Notes: a model not told the origin generated them from the sequence alone. A stretch of 24,144 nucleotides of DNA from Bin87 sp034421995 (GCA_034421995.1 DAOUJY010000140.1:1-24144); one strand, 5' to 3'; shown: positions 14,672 through 23,403, counted from the first letter of the stretch. Numbers and translations: made by a program.

Positions 14672-15817
14672 ATGACCACTCAGTCAGGCACTGAAACAGC
14701 CTCGAGGTCGGTGGCCAACCGGGCGCTTCTGGCAAAGGCCCTTGAGGACTCGGCCCTCAACCCGGGAAACAGGGAGTACCTGGAACTCCGCAGGAGGGTG
14801 GCCGAGAAAGGCCTGCTGGACCGGCAGTATGGGTACTACGCGCTCAACATCCTCGCGGCCCTGGCGGCCCTGGCGTTGGGCGCCACAGTCATCATCCTGG
14901 CGGACCAGCTGTGGGTCCGATTGATAACAGCGGCCTTCATGGCTGTGGTGTTCATGCAGTTCAATTTCATCGGGCATGACGCCGGCCACCGCCAGATTTT
15001 CCGTTCCGCGCGGTACAACGACCTAGTCCTGATACTTGCCGGATTCGTGACGGGGATCACCCCCAGCTGGTGGCTGGAGAAGCACAACGCCCACCACCGA
15101 AATCCGAATCAGCTCGAACTGGACGACGACATCAACATTCCGATCTACGCCTTCACCGAAGAAGGCGCGCTGCACAGCCGTGGTCTGGTCCGATTCATCG
15201 TCAAATACCAGGCTTTCTTCCTGTATCCGGTGCACTCGCTCACTTCGTTCGTATTGGTGGGCAAGGGCATCGGCTATCTGCTCCGCCGTCGACGGTTGCG
15301 CTACCCGGTGGCCGAAGTCGCGGCGGTTACAGCCGGCCTGGGCCTGTATTTCGCCGTTCCGTTCCTGTTCATGCCGGCCTGGCACGCCGTGATTTTCATC
15401 GCCGTGCATCGTGCGTTGGCTGGGCTGTACATGGGGTTGGTATTTGCCCCCAACCACAAGGGAATGCCGGTACTGGACGCCGGGATGCGGCTGGACTACA
15501 TGCGACAGCAGGTGCTCACCAGCCGCAACATTCACTCCATCCCGCTGATGGACATGGCGTATGGAGGACTGAACCGCCAGATTGAGCATCACCTGTTCCC
15601 CAATATGCCCCGCAACCGGCTCAAGGATGCCCGAGAGGTGGTGAAAGCGTTCTGTGAGGAGCGGGGCATCGCCTATCACGAAACGGGGTTCTGGCAGTCC
15701 CAGCGGGAAATCCTGGGGTACATGCACGAGATCGGGGCGCAGCTGCGACATGGGCGTGCAGTAAGCCAGCCTTTGAACCCCACAGCCCCGGCCGTCCCAC
15801 GCTCCCAGCGGGTTTAG
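14672..15817 (+). CDS. membrane fatty acid desaturase
   Basis: A 381-residue di-iron membrane desaturase of the acyl-lipid/front-end type. All three histidine boxes are intact: HDAGH (102-106), HNAHH (138-142) and QIEHH (303-307), the last with the glutamine typical of front-end desaturases. Hydrophobic segments lie around 55-100, 117-130, 180-200 and 215-260. There is no fused cytochrome b5, so an external electron donor is required. The reaction is oxygen-dependent insertion of a double bond into an acyl chain, implying an aerobic host. AAAGGAG at 14659-14665, six bases from the ATG, supports the start. It precedes the radical SAM operon by 169 bases. The regiochemistry cannot be read from sequence. 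Confidence 0.9.
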   Translation: MTTQSGTETASRSVANRALLAKALEDSALNPGNREYLELRRRVAEKGLLDRQYGYYALNILAALAALALGATVIILADQLWVRLITAAFMAVVFMQFNFIGHDAGHRQIFRSARYNDLVLILAGFVTGITPSWWLEKHNAHHRNPNQLELDDDINIPIYAFTEEGALHSRGLVRFIVKYQAFFLYPVHSLTSFVLVGKGIGYLLRRRRLRYPVAEVAAVTAGLGLYFAVPFLFMPAWHAVIFIAVHRALAGLYMGLVFAPNHKGMPVLDAGMRLDYMRQQVLTSRNIHSIPLMDMAYGGLNRQIEHHLFPNMPRNRLKDAREVVKAFCEERGIAYHETGFWQSQREILGYMHEIGAQLRHGRAVSQPLNPTAPAVPRSQRV

Positions 15818-15973
15818 CCATCGGAGCAGCGAGGCGATTCCCCGATTGTTCAAAAGCACGCTGTGAGGAAACTGTTATGACTTCGTCATATATGTGGGAT
15901 TGTTAGAAATATCATCGTCATGTGCGAAAACCTAACATTGGCGGCGATGTTGCATTTCATCCCGTTTGGTCAC

Positions 15974-15980
15974 AAGGAGG
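15974..15980 (+). promoter_or_regulatory. SD site that fixes a TTG start
   Basis: AAGGAGG followed six bases later by TTG at 15987. The same frame is open from another TTG at 15966, but that start would put the Shine-Dalgarno inside the gene and has no site of its own. The TTG at 15987 is therefore preferred. Confidence 0.75.
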
Positions 15981-15986
15981 CAGAAG

Positions 15987-17414
15987 TTGAACACCCCAAC
16001 CGTCACACGGAGCCGCGGACGACTGCGGTATTGCCGCACCGGTCATCATTCCATTGCTGAAGATAACGTGCCGGCGCCAAATCTCAAAATCGCGCTGGTC
16101 TCGCCCCGGGGTCCGCTCTACAGGCACCGGACCGGAATCTGGAAGAAGTCGATGCGCTACGCACCTCTCACGCTGACGACCCTGGCGTCACTGGTGCCTC
16201 CGGACATCGACAGCGAGGTAACGCTGGTGGACGAAGGGATCACCGACATCTCTCCAGACCTGGACGCCGATCTGGTCGGCATCAGCGTCATCACCGGCAC
16301 GGCCCCGCGCGCCTACGAGTTGGCGGACCGCCTTCGGGCCAGGGGTACCCCCGTGGTGCTGGGCGGCGTGCATCCCACCCTCATGCCCCAGGAAGCCGCC
16401 GCTCACGCCGATTCCGTGGTGGTCGGCTATGCCGAGGGGTCGTGGCCGCAGCTGCTGAGGGACTTCGTCAGCGGGGAGATGAAACCCCGCTACGACCAGG
16501 GAGCGGATCTGAGTCTGGCCGATCTTCCCTTTCCCAGGAGAGACCTGCTCCCCCGGCGGCAATACACCACGACCAACACGATCGAAGCCACCAGGGGGTG
16601 CATCCACCGCTGCCAGTTCTGCGTCGTCCCCTCCGCCTGGGGAAGCCCGCTGCAGAAACCGGTGGGAGAGGTGGTCGAGGACATTCGCCAGATGGGGGCG
16701 CGTCGGCTCATATTCCTCGATCTGAACCTCATCGCCGACATCGACTACGCCAAGGAACTCTTCACCGCCATGGCTTCCCTGGGAGTGAAGTGGGCCGGGC
16801 TCGCCACCACCATCATCGCCAGGGACGACGAGTTGCTGGATCTGGCCGTCCGGAGCGGATGCCGGGCCCTGCTGCTGGGGTTCGAGTCACTGGTCCAGGG
16901 TTCGCTGGACGAAACGCGGAAGTCCTTCAACATGAGGAATGATTACCACCTGGTGGTGAAAAAGCTGCACGAGCGCGGCGTCGGCGTCATGGGCTGCTTC
17001 GTGTTCGGGTTCGACCACGACACCGCCCATTTATTCGAGCAGACCGTTGAATTCGTCAATGACGCCAACATCGACCTGCCCAGGTACGCCATCCTGACGC
17101 CGTTCCCCGGGACTCCCCTGTATTCGAAGCTGGAGCGGGAAGGCCGCATTCTGACCAGGGATTGGAGCCTGTACGACGGCCAGCACGTCGTGTACCAGCC
17201 TCGAAATCTCAGTCCCGAAGAACTGCTGTCAAGGACCGAGTGGGCCTGGAAGCATACCTACCGATACCGGTCCATCGCCAAGAGATTGCTGGGTTCGCGG
17301 ATCCAGCTCCCGGTCTCCCTGGCGGCCAACCTGGGATACCGCTTCTACGCCAACAACCTGCACACGTACTACAACTGCGACTGGATGGTCGGAAAAGGAG
17401 CGATTGCGGCATGA
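15987..17414 (+). CDS. B12-binding-domain radical SAM protein (first of pair)
   Basis: A 475-residue protein from TTG 15987. Residues about 33-165 form a Rossmann-like cobalamin-binding domain (ADLVGISVITG, VVLGGVHPTL, VVVGYAEGSWPQLL). The radical SAM barrel (about 195-400) carries the iron-sulfur motif CxxxCxxC at C205, C209 and C212 (RGCIHRCQFC). A C-terminal region of about 75 residues follows. The B12-type radical SAM class includes methylases, ring-forming enzymes and carbon-carbon coupling enzymes such as those acting on hopanoids, tetraether lipids and bacteriochlorophyll. I cannot assign the substrate. Its TGA overlaps the next gene's ATG (ATGA), showing translational coupling. The pair probably act in one pathway. 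Confidence 0.88.
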   Translation: MNTPTVTRSRGRLRYCRTGHHSIAEDNVPAPNLKIALVSPRGPLYRHRTGIWKKSMRYAPLTLTTLASLVPPDIDSEVTLVDEGITDISPDLDADLVGISVITGTAPRAYELADRLRARGTPVVLGGVHPTLMPQEAAAHADSVVVGYAEGSWPQLLRDFVSGEMKPRYDQGADLSLADLPFPRRDLLPRRQYTTTNTIEATRGCIHRCQFCVVPSAWGSPLQKPVGEVVEDIRQMGARRLIFLDLNLIADIDYAKELFTAMASLGVKWAGLATTIIARDDELLDLAVRSGCRALLLGFESLVQGSLDETRKSFNMRNDYHLVVKKLHERGVGVMGCFVFGFDHDTAHLFEQTVEFVNDANIDLPRYAILTPFPGTPLYSKLEREGRILTRDWSLYDGQHVVYQPRNLSPEELLSRTEWAWKHTYRYRSIAKRLLGSRIQLPVSLAANLGYRFYANNLHTYYNCDWMVGKGAIAA

Positions 17415-18826
17415 GAATCACCCTCATACACCCCTGCATCGGCCGGCGCATCGGCGAACCGTACATCCGGGGGTGGCAGATGGAACCCCTGGCGCCCGCG
17501 ATGCTAACCTCGCTAACCCCCGGTGATGTCGAGATCAAGTTCTACGACGACCGGATGGAGCCCATACCCTATGACGAGCCCACCGACCTGGTGGCCGTCA
17601 GCGTCGAAACGTACACGGCCAAGAGGGCCTACCAGATAGCGACCGAGTACCGCCGTCGTGGCATACCCGTCGTCATGGGAGGTTTCCACGCCACCCTGGC
17701 CACCGATGAGGTGTGCGAATACGCCGAGGCAGTGGTCGTCGGAGAGGCTGAAAACCTGTGGCCCCGGCTGGTTTCCGACTTCCGGAGCGGCCGCATGCAA
17801 CGGGTATACCGGAGCGACGCCCGGCCCGCCCTCGACGGCATCAGGCCGGACCGCACGATATTTCAGGGCAAGAAGTACCTTCCCATCGGCCTGGTCGAGG
17901 CGGGCCGGGGATGCCACCTGCGCTGCGAGTTCTGCGCCATACAGTCGTTTTTCAGCAGCACCCAGACCAGGAGGCCGGCGGAAGACATCGTTGACGAGAT
18001 ACGGCAGATGGACAAGCCGTTCATCTTCTTCGTGGACGACAACTTCACGTCTCACATTGACCGGGCCAAGGACCTGATGCGTCAACTGGCGCCCCTGAAG
18101 ATCAAGTGGGTGAGCCAGGCGAGCATTCACGCGGCCCACGACGAGGAGTTCCTGCGGCTCGCCAAAGAAAGCGGATGCCAGGGTCTGCTGGTAGGGCTGG
18201 AATCCCTGAACCCCGACACGCTCAAGCGCATGAGCAAGACCTTCAACCTGATGAACGGCGGCTTCGACGTCGCCTTCGCCAATCTCCGCAAATACGGGAT
18301 CAGGCTCTACATCACCTTCATGATGGGCTACGACGGCGAGGGCATCGACACCTTTGAACGGAACGTTTCGTTCGCCAGGGACAAGAACTTCTTCATGGTG
18401 TCGTTCAACCACGTCACCCCGTTTCCCGGCACCCCGCTCTACCGCCAGCTCCAGCACGAGGGCAGGCTGCTCTACGACCGCTGGTGGCTGGACCCGGAAT
18501 ATCGATACGGGATGATGCCCTTCGTCCCCACGGGGATGACCGCAGAGGAAGCGCGCAAGGGATGTCTGGAGGCCAGGGCCAGCTTTTACAGCCTGTCATC
18601 CATACTCAGGCGCAGCCTCGACTTCAAGGTCAATACCCGGGGGTCATTCCTGTGGCACTACTTCATCGTCAATTTCCTGATGCGCCGGGAGGTCAGTCAA
18701 CGGGAAAACTATCCCCTGGGCGACGAGTCCTTTTCGGGAACGCTGGTCAAGGTCAAGGAACCAATTCCCCGGGACGTCGAACGCGTTCCGTCCCGCGAAT
18801 TGCAACATGAGGGTTATCGCCGGTGA
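17411..18826 (+). CDS. B12-binding-domain radical SAM protein (second of pair)
   Basis: A 471-residue protein from ATG 17411, overlapping the previous stop as ATGA with AAGGAG ten bases upstream. The longer open frame from 17162 lies inside the previous gene and is rejected. The N-terminus (1-130) is B12-binding-like (MRITLIHPCIG, DLVAVSVETYTAKRA, PVVMGGFHATL, VVVGEAENLWP). The iron-sulfur motif is C168, C172 and C175 (GRGCHLRCEFC). A characteristic FNHVTPFPGTPLY segment follows near 400. It is clearly homologous to the upstream gene (shared PFPGTPLY and GGxHxTL motifs), but too divergent for a recent duplication. The C-terminal basic tail is longer than usual. The substrate is unknown; the lipid-type neighbours suggest an acyl or isoprenoid substrate, which is inference. 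Confidence 0.88.
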   Translation: MRITLIHPCIGRRIGEPYIRGWQMEPLAPAMLTSLTPGDVEIKFYDDRMEPIPYDEPTDLVAVSVETYTAKRAYQIATEYRRRGIPVVMGGFHATLATDEVCEYAEAVVVGEAENLWPRLVSDFRSGRMQRVYRSDARPALDGIRPDRTIFQGKKYLPIGLVEAGRGCHLRCEFCAIQSFFSSTQTRRPAEDIVDEIRQMDKPFIFFVDDNFTSHIDRAKDLMRQLAPLKIKWVSQASIHAAHDEEFLRLAKESGCQGLLVGLESLNPDTLKRMSKTFNLMNGGFDVAFANLRKYGIRLYITFMMGYDGEGIDTFERNVSFARDKNFFMVSFNHVTPFPGTPLYRQLQHEGRLLYDRWWLDPEYRYGMMPFVPTGMTAEEARKGCLEARASFYSLSSILRRSLDFKVNTRGSFLWHYFIVNFLMRREVSQRENYPLGDESFSGTLVKVKEPIPRDVERVPSRELQHEGYRR

Positions 18827-19932
18827 AAGACTTCAGCATTGAACTGGCCACCAGGGAGGACGACCCGGCGATCCGGCGGTTGCTCGCCGAGAACCCGGTG
18901 CCCGGAGACGTTGTGGTCACCTACGAACGGGAGCCCGACTATTTCCTCGGCTGCAACGCCATGGGGCGCTTCTGGCAGGTGGGCGTGGCTCGCCACAACC
19001 CATCGGGCCGGATCGCCGGCCTGGCGTGCCGGTCAACGCGGCCGATGTATGTCAACGGAATGCGCGAAGAGGTCGGATATCTCAGCCAACTGAGAGTGGA
19101 CCGTCAATTCAGGGGACGATGGCTGGTGGCATTCGGGATGAAGTTCGCCCGGGAACTGCATGGCGACGGGCGAGTGTCGGGCTACATCACCACCATCATC
19201 GCGAACAACGACGTGGCGCGCGGGATACTGGTGGAGCGTCCCCGGGACCACCACCCCACCTACCGAGAAATCGGCCGGCTGGACACCATCGCCATCATTT
19301 TGAGAAGGCCGCGGCCGGCGGAGCCGTCCCCGTACGTGATCGAGAGAGGCTCCCCCGACTGTCTGGAAGAGATCGTTGACTTCCTCAATGCCGAGGGCAG
19401 GCGAAAGCAGTTTTTCCCCGCGTATGAAGTGGCCGATTTCCAGGCGGGAACGACGACGCCCGGTTTCGATCTGAACGACTTCTTTCTCGCTCGCAGGAAC
19501 GGCAAGCTGGTGGGCGTCGCCGCGCTCTGGGACCAGTCGGCATACAAGCAGACGGTTGTGCGTCGCTATTCCCGGGGGTTGAGATTCGGGCGGCCCTTTT
19601 ACAACGCCATTTCGCGCATTGCCGGAGGTCAGCCTCTCCCCGCCATCGGGGAGGCTGTCCATTACGTGTACGCCAGTTTCATTTGCACCGAGGGCAACCG
19701 CCCGGAGGTGTTCGCCGCCATACTCCGGCGCCTCTATAACGAAGCGGCCGCCCGTGGCTACGCCTACCTGTTGGTCGGCCTTGACAGCCGCGACCCCCTT
19801 CTGGCAGCAGCCAAGTCGTATCCCCACATTTCCTACCCTTCCAATCTGTTCACAGTTTGCTTCGATGAAGCGGGAGAATTTCATGCGAAACTCGACGGCC
19901 GGCTACCCCACATTGAAATCGCCACGCTCTGA
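18823..19932 (+). CDS. tandem GNAT-like acyltransferase
   Basis: A 369-residue protein from GTG 18823, coupled to the upstream stop as GTGA. The N-terminal GNAT domain (about 5-160) contains a motif A-like stretch YLSQLRVDRQFRGRWLVAFG (85-104), where VDRQFRGRW replaces the usual Q/RxxGxG/A loop only partly. A second GNAT-like half (about 170-365) includes DFFLARRNGKLVGVAALWDQ and a late YAYLLVGLDSRDPLL strand-turn. Members transfer acyl groups from acyl-CoA or carrier proteins to amines. In this operon an N-acylation step is plausible, but neither acceptor nor donor is known. There is no signal peptide or membrane helix. Confidence 0.75.
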   Translation: MKDFSIELATREDDPAIRRLLAENPVPGDVVVTYEREPDYFLGCNAMGRFWQVGVARHNPSGRIAGLACRSTRPMYVNGMREEVGYLSQLRVDRQFRGRWLVAFGMKFARELHGDGRVSGYITTIIANNDVARGILVERPRDHHPTYREIGRLDTIAIILRRPRPAEPSPYVIERGSPDCLEEIVDFLNAEGRRKQFFPAYEVADFQAGTTTPGFDLNDFFLARRNGKLVGVAALWDQSAYKQTVVRRYSRGLRFGRPFYNAISRIAGGQPLPAIGEAVHYVYASFICTEGNRPEVFAAILRRLYNEAAARGYAYLLVGLDSRDPLLAAAKSYPHISYPSNLFTVCFDEAGEFHAKLDGRLPHIEIATL

Positions 19933-20725
19933 AATCGGAACGCCAGCGCCAGTACGCATTGTCGGCAAGTCGGCAAAGAACCGACCCACGGGAAGCGTGC
20001 GGCTGGTGGAGGACCTGACGGAAAGAGAGCGGGACCAGATGTATTCTTTGATGAACCGCTACTTCGCCGAGGTCACCAGGAACCGCTTCGAGGAAGACCT
20101 GGCGGAGAAGACCTGGGCCTGCGTGATACACGATCCCCAAGGTGGACAGATAGTGGGGTTCTCCACTCTGATGCGCTTTGAGGCTATGGTGAATTCCCAA
20201 AGGGTTTCGGCCCTGTTTTCGGGCGATACCATCGTCGCCCGCGAACACTGGGGACAGCAGGCGCTGCACCGCGTGATGGGGGATCACATGCTGGGTCTGG
20301 CGGAAAGATCCCTGCCCACGCCCACGTTCTGGCTTCTCATCAGCTCCGGTTACAAGACCTACCGCTTTCTTCCCCTGTTCTGCCGAGAGTTTTTCCCCAG
20401 GTACGATGCCGCCACTCCCGCCGGCATGCAACTCCTGCGCGACGTATTGGCCGCGATCAAGTTCGGCGCGGAGTACCACCGGGAAGCGGGTGTGGTGCAG
20501 TTCGCCGAACCCGCTCCCTTGCGGCCCGGAGTTGCCGAGATAGATCGGGTCCGGCTGAGGGATCCCCACGTCGCCTTCTTTGCCCACGCCAATCCGGGCC
20601 ATTCCAGGGGCGACGAACTGGTCTGCATTGCCCAGCTTGCTCCATCGAACCTGACGGCCGCGGGGCGCCGTTTTCTCAGGAACGCCGAAACCGCGGTAGG
20701 GAGACCGGATACCCATGAAGAATAG
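19883..20725 (+). CDS. probable GNAT-fold protein of unknown function
   Basis: A 280-residue protein. I chose ATG 19883 because GGGAG lies six bases upstream (19872-19876). The gene then overlaps the previous gene by 50 bases; the long open frame back to 19619 is a shadow of that gene. The core (about 38-205) has the feel of a single GNAT fold: VRLVEDLTERERDQMYSLM, then IVGFSTLMRF, a motif A-like AREHWGQQALHRVMGDHML and WLLISSGYKTYRFL. The C-terminal 75 residues are less ordered and partly proline-rich. I do not recognise a named family. Its position between the tandem GNAT gene and the GH3 gene, with overlaps on both sides, ties it to the same pathway. Confidence 0.65.
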   Translation: MRNSTAGYPTLKSPRSEIGTPAPVRIVGKSAKNRPTGSVRLVEDLTERERDQMYSLMNRYFAEVTRNRFEEDLAEKTWACVIHDPQGGQIVGFSTLMRFEAMVNSQRVSALFSGDTIVAREHWGQQALHRVMGDHMLGLAERSLPTPTFWLLISSGYKTYRFLPLFCREFFPRYDAATPAGMQLLRDVLAAIKFGAEYHREAGVVQFAEPAPLRPGVAEIDRVRLRDPHVAFFAHANPGHSRGDELVCIAQLAPSNLTAAGRRFLRNAETAVGRPDTHEE

Positions 20726-22475
20726 CTCTCCATCCAGAGATAGGCGTCCCGGCAGGCTGGGAATGCACCGGCGCTTCCGTCACCGTTCCGTCAGCGCTGC
20801 GGCCGCCAACGGCCTCTGGTGCCTGTCCCTCATGGACGATGCGCTGGCATTCCGGCGCGCAAAACAGGATGTACGGGAAGCGCAGAGCAAGCTGCTCACG
20901 GGCCTGATCCGCAGGAACGCCGGCACCGAGTTCGGCCGGCGCTGGGCGTTCGACGCGGTGCTTTCCACCGACGACTACCGGCGTCGCGTGCCGCTATCAA
21001 CCTACGACGATTACCAATCGGACATATCCAAGATCATGCGGGGGGAGCAGGGAGTGCTCACCAGCGATCCGGTCTTTCTGCTCGAGCCCACCAGCGGCTC
21101 CACGGGCCCGACCAAGCTCATCCCTTACACCAAGTCCTTGAAGGCCGAATTCCGCCGAGCCATAGCCCCCTGGGTGGTTGACCTGTTCCGACGGGACCCG
21201 CGTCTGCTCTCAGGAAAATCGTACTGGTCCATCAGCCCCGTCAGCCGGTCTTCCGAATGCAGCGGGTCGGCCGTCCCCATAGGATTTGAGGACGACAGCG
21301 AGTACCTCGGCGTCATCGGCAGAAAGCTGGTCCAGGCTGCGCTGGCCGTTCCCACGAACCTCCGCTTCATCGAGGACATGAACGCCTTCCGTTACGTCAC
21401 GCTGCTGTTCCTCCTTCGGTGTCGCAGCCTGTCGGTCCTGTCGGTCTGGCACCCCAGTTTTCTGACCCTGCTGCTGAAACCCCTGTCAGAATGGGCCGAC
21501 CAACTGGCCAGCGACATCGAAGCCGGCCGGATAACGCCCCCCACGCCTGTTTCCGCTGCACTGCTGGACCGCCTGCAGGTGCGGTTGCGGCCGGATCCCG
21601 GCAGGGCACGAGAGATCAGGAGACATCTCTCCTCGGCCATGGATCTGGAGGTTTCCTCCTCCGCCAAGCTGTGGCCCAATCTGCGTCTGATCAGCTGCTG
21701 GGCGGATGGCAACGCCGCCCCGTACGTGCCCGCTTTGGCGGCCGCTTTTCCCAACTCAACTATCCAGGCCAAGGGCCTGGTCGCCACGGAGGGCGTCGTG
21801 TCCATTCCCGGCCATGGACAGCCCGGCGGGCTGCTGGCCGTAGGGTCGCATTTCTTCGAGTTCCTGCCCCATGGCGAGGTGCAGGGGGACAATACCTTTC
21901 TCGCCCACGAGTTGCGGGAGGGAGAACGCTACTCGGTGGTCATCACGACCGGAGGCGGCCTGTATCGCTACCAGATGGGAGATTTGGTCGACGTCGTCGG
22001 TCATGAGGGGTCCTGCCCTCTCCTCAGTTTCGCCCGGAAGGAATCTCACGTATCCGACCGGTTCGGCGAAAAACTGAACGAGGAGCACGTTCAGCAGGTT
22101 CTGGACTCTGGGCTCGCAGAATGCGATCTGTCCGCAGAATTTGTGATGATGGCCTTCGATGAAGCGCTCGGTGATCCCTCCTACGTCCTGTTCGTGGAAT
22201 CGCGGTCGGCCACAGACTTGGAACTCCAGTCCCTGGGGACCTGTGTCGAGGATGCTTTGCAGCTCAACTACCACTATCGCTATTGTCGGGACCTGGGGCA
22301 GCTGGCTGGCGTCAGGGTGTTTCGGCTGGGACCGGGCGCCCACGAAACCTTCACCCAGCATTGCCGGGCAAATGGGCAACCGATCGGCGGCATCAAACCC
22401 TCGCCCCTGAACACGCAAACCGGCTGGACGAAGATATTCTCCGGAGCCCCGCTGGAGTCCATCGGTAGGAATTAG
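20715..22475 (+). CDS. GH3-family acyl-adenylate amido synthetase
   Basis: A 586-residue protein, the usual GH3 length. The ATP-binding loop PTSGSTGPTK (125-134) is followed by the A5-like GLVATEG (354-360), YRYQMGDLV (417-425) and a C-terminal GGIKPSPL with the lysine K561 expected to close on the adenylate. Plant GH3 enzymes activate a carboxylic acid with ATP and join it to an amino acid; bacterial members are known mostly from sequence. The ATG overlaps the previous stop by 11 bases, and AGGGAG lies about ten bases upstream, so it is coupled. The first 35 residues are basic and lack a counterpart in the family, so a later start (for example Met40) is possible. The role here, amide formation on a product of the upstream enzymes, is inference. 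Confidence 0.9.
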   Translation: MKNSSPSRDRRPGRLGMHRRFRHRSVSAAAANGLWCLSLMDDALAFRRAKQDVREAQSKLLTGLIRRNAGTEFGRRWAFDAVLSTDDYRRRVPLSTYDDYQSDISKIMRGEQGVLTSDPVFLLEPTSGSTGPTKLIPYTKSLKAEFRRAIAPWVVDLFRRDPRLLSGKSYWSISPVSRSSECSGSAVPIGFEDDSEYLGVIGRKLVQAALAVPTNLRFIEDMNAFRYVTLLFLLRCRSLSVLSVWHPSFLTLLLKPLSEWADQLASDIEAGRITPPTPVSAALLDRLQVRLRPDPGRAREIRRHLSSAMDLEVSSSAKLWPNLRLISCWADGNAAPYVPALAAAFPNSTIQAKGLVATEGVVSIPGHGQPGGLLAVGSHFFEFLPHGEVQGDNTFLAHELREGERYSVVITTGGGLYRYQMGDLVDVVGHEGSCPLLSFARKESHVSDRFGEKLNEEHVQQVLDSGLAECDLSAEFVMMAFDEALGDPSYVLFVESRSATDLELQSLGTCVEDALQLNYHYRYCRDLGQLAGVRVFRLGPGAHETFTQHCRANGQPIGGIKPSPLNTQTGWTKIFSGAPLESIGRN

Positions 22476-22699
22476 CTTCCGGAAAGCCAAAACCGAAGAC
22501 CAGGATGATCCCAGCGCTCAGCGCCGGTTGTGCCACACAGGGCAGTAGTAGCAGCCGGGATGAAGCACCTCAATATCTAGGAAAGGCGAATTTACGAAGG
22601 TAAGGGGCGCCGGGTCGTCGGGTGTAACTCGTAAAGCCATACCGTCAAGGAGGGCCGTGAAAAGTTTTCCAACCAGGCTGGCGCTCAACTGGAGGGCAA

Positions 22700-23323
22700 A
22701 TGGAAACCGTAATCGGAATAACGCTGGCGGTGGCCGCATATCTGGTGGGGTCAGTGTCACCGTCCTACCTGCTGGTGCGTTTCAAGACCGGCGAGGATGT
22801 GCGGCAAACGGGAAGCCGCAACGCGGGAACGCTCAACACCTACCACCGCCTTGGGATTACGGGCGGCCTGGCCGTCCTGGCCGTGGACGTCGGCAAGGGC
22901 GCGCTGGCCGTCCTGGTCCCGACCCTTGTCGGCGCTCCGACATGGACCATATTCGCCACCGCTCCTCTGGTTTTGATAGGACACAACTGGCCGGTGTGGC
23001 TGCAATTTAGAGGCGGCCAGGGCGCGGCGGTGCTGCTGGGCGTGTCGCTGGGCCTGTTTCCCGTGGTCACCGCCGTCTGCCTCGTTCCCGTCGCCCTGGT
23101 CATGATCATATTTCGCAACGTGGTCCTGGGTTCGGCTACGGCCTACGTGCTGGTCTGCATAGCTCTGGTCATCGTCGGGACTGAATGGCCGATGGTGTTG
23201 TTGAGCATCCTGCTGACTGTTCTGGCCGGGGCAACGTATCTTTTCAGATCTCGCCGGCGGATCTCGGCGTCGGTCCGGAATAAACAGTGGCGACGATTGC
23301 TGTCCTTCCGCTTCGTCGAATAG
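22700..23323 (+). CDS. plsY: PlsY-like acyl-phosphate:glycerol-3-phosphate acyltransferase
   Basis: A 207-residue integral membrane protein with five or six hydrophobic helices. PlsY signatures are present in altered form: GSRNAGTLN (38-46) where GSGNxGATN is usual, VDVGKG (62-67) for LDxxKG, and GHNWPVWLQFRGGQGAA (94-110) for GHxFPVFLxFKGGKGVA. The family transfers the acyl group of acyl-phosphate to glycerol 3-phosphate, the first step of bacterial phospholipid synthesis. The Lys-to-Gln and Gly-to-Arg changes in substrate-binding loops suggest a divergent paralogue. GGAGGG four bases before the ATG supports the start. It lies 224 bases after the GH3 gene on the same strand and may belong to the same lipid-related cluster; the main housekeeping PlsY could be elsewhere. 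Confidence 0.85.
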   Translation: METVIGITLAVAAYLVGSVSPSYLLVRFKTGEDVRQTGSRNAGTLNTYHRLGITGGLAVLAVDVGKGALAVLVPTLVGAPTWTIFATAPLVLIGHNWPVWLQFRGGQGAAVLLGVSLGLFPVVTAVCLVPVALVMIIFRNVVLGSATAYVLVCIALVIVGTEWPMVLLSILLTVLAGATYLFRSRRRISASVRNKQWRRLLSFRFVE

Positions 23324-23375
23324 TCGCTGAGAAAGCCGGTTTGACTCGCACGCAGGAGGCAGTATTTCCTGGAGA

Positions 23376-23403
23376 GTGGACCTTGTTGTCCACGCAATCT
23401 TTT
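23376..23403 (+). terminator. probable intrinsic terminator after the PlsY-like gene
   Basis: GTGGAC-CTTGTT-GTCCAC forms a 6-bp stem and six-base loop about 50 bases after the stop, followed by GCAATCTTTT. The stem is short and the T-run starts six bases late, so it is a weak but correctly placed candidate to end the cluster. Confidence 0.4.

Noticed and set aside
13443..14675. 410-residue plus-strand open frame
   Set aside because: It lies almost wholly antisense to the hybrid kinase gene, has no recognisable domain and runs into the desaturase start. It is an effect of GC-rich codon use.
15023..15859. 278-residue minus-strand open frame
   Set aside because: Antisense to the desaturase, whose three histidine boxes prove the plus strand. 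No domain and no ribosome binding site.
22518..22640. Minus-strand short frame ending HPGCYYCPVWHNRR
   Set aside because: The cysteine pair is tempting, but there is no ribosome binding site, the longer version overlaps the PlsY-like start, and no family fits.
22657..23010. Plus-strand frame starting GTG after AAGGAGG
   Set aside because: The Shine-Dalgarno is strong but only about three bases from the GTG, and the frame runs out of phase through the PlsY-like gene with poor composition. At most it is a short leader.
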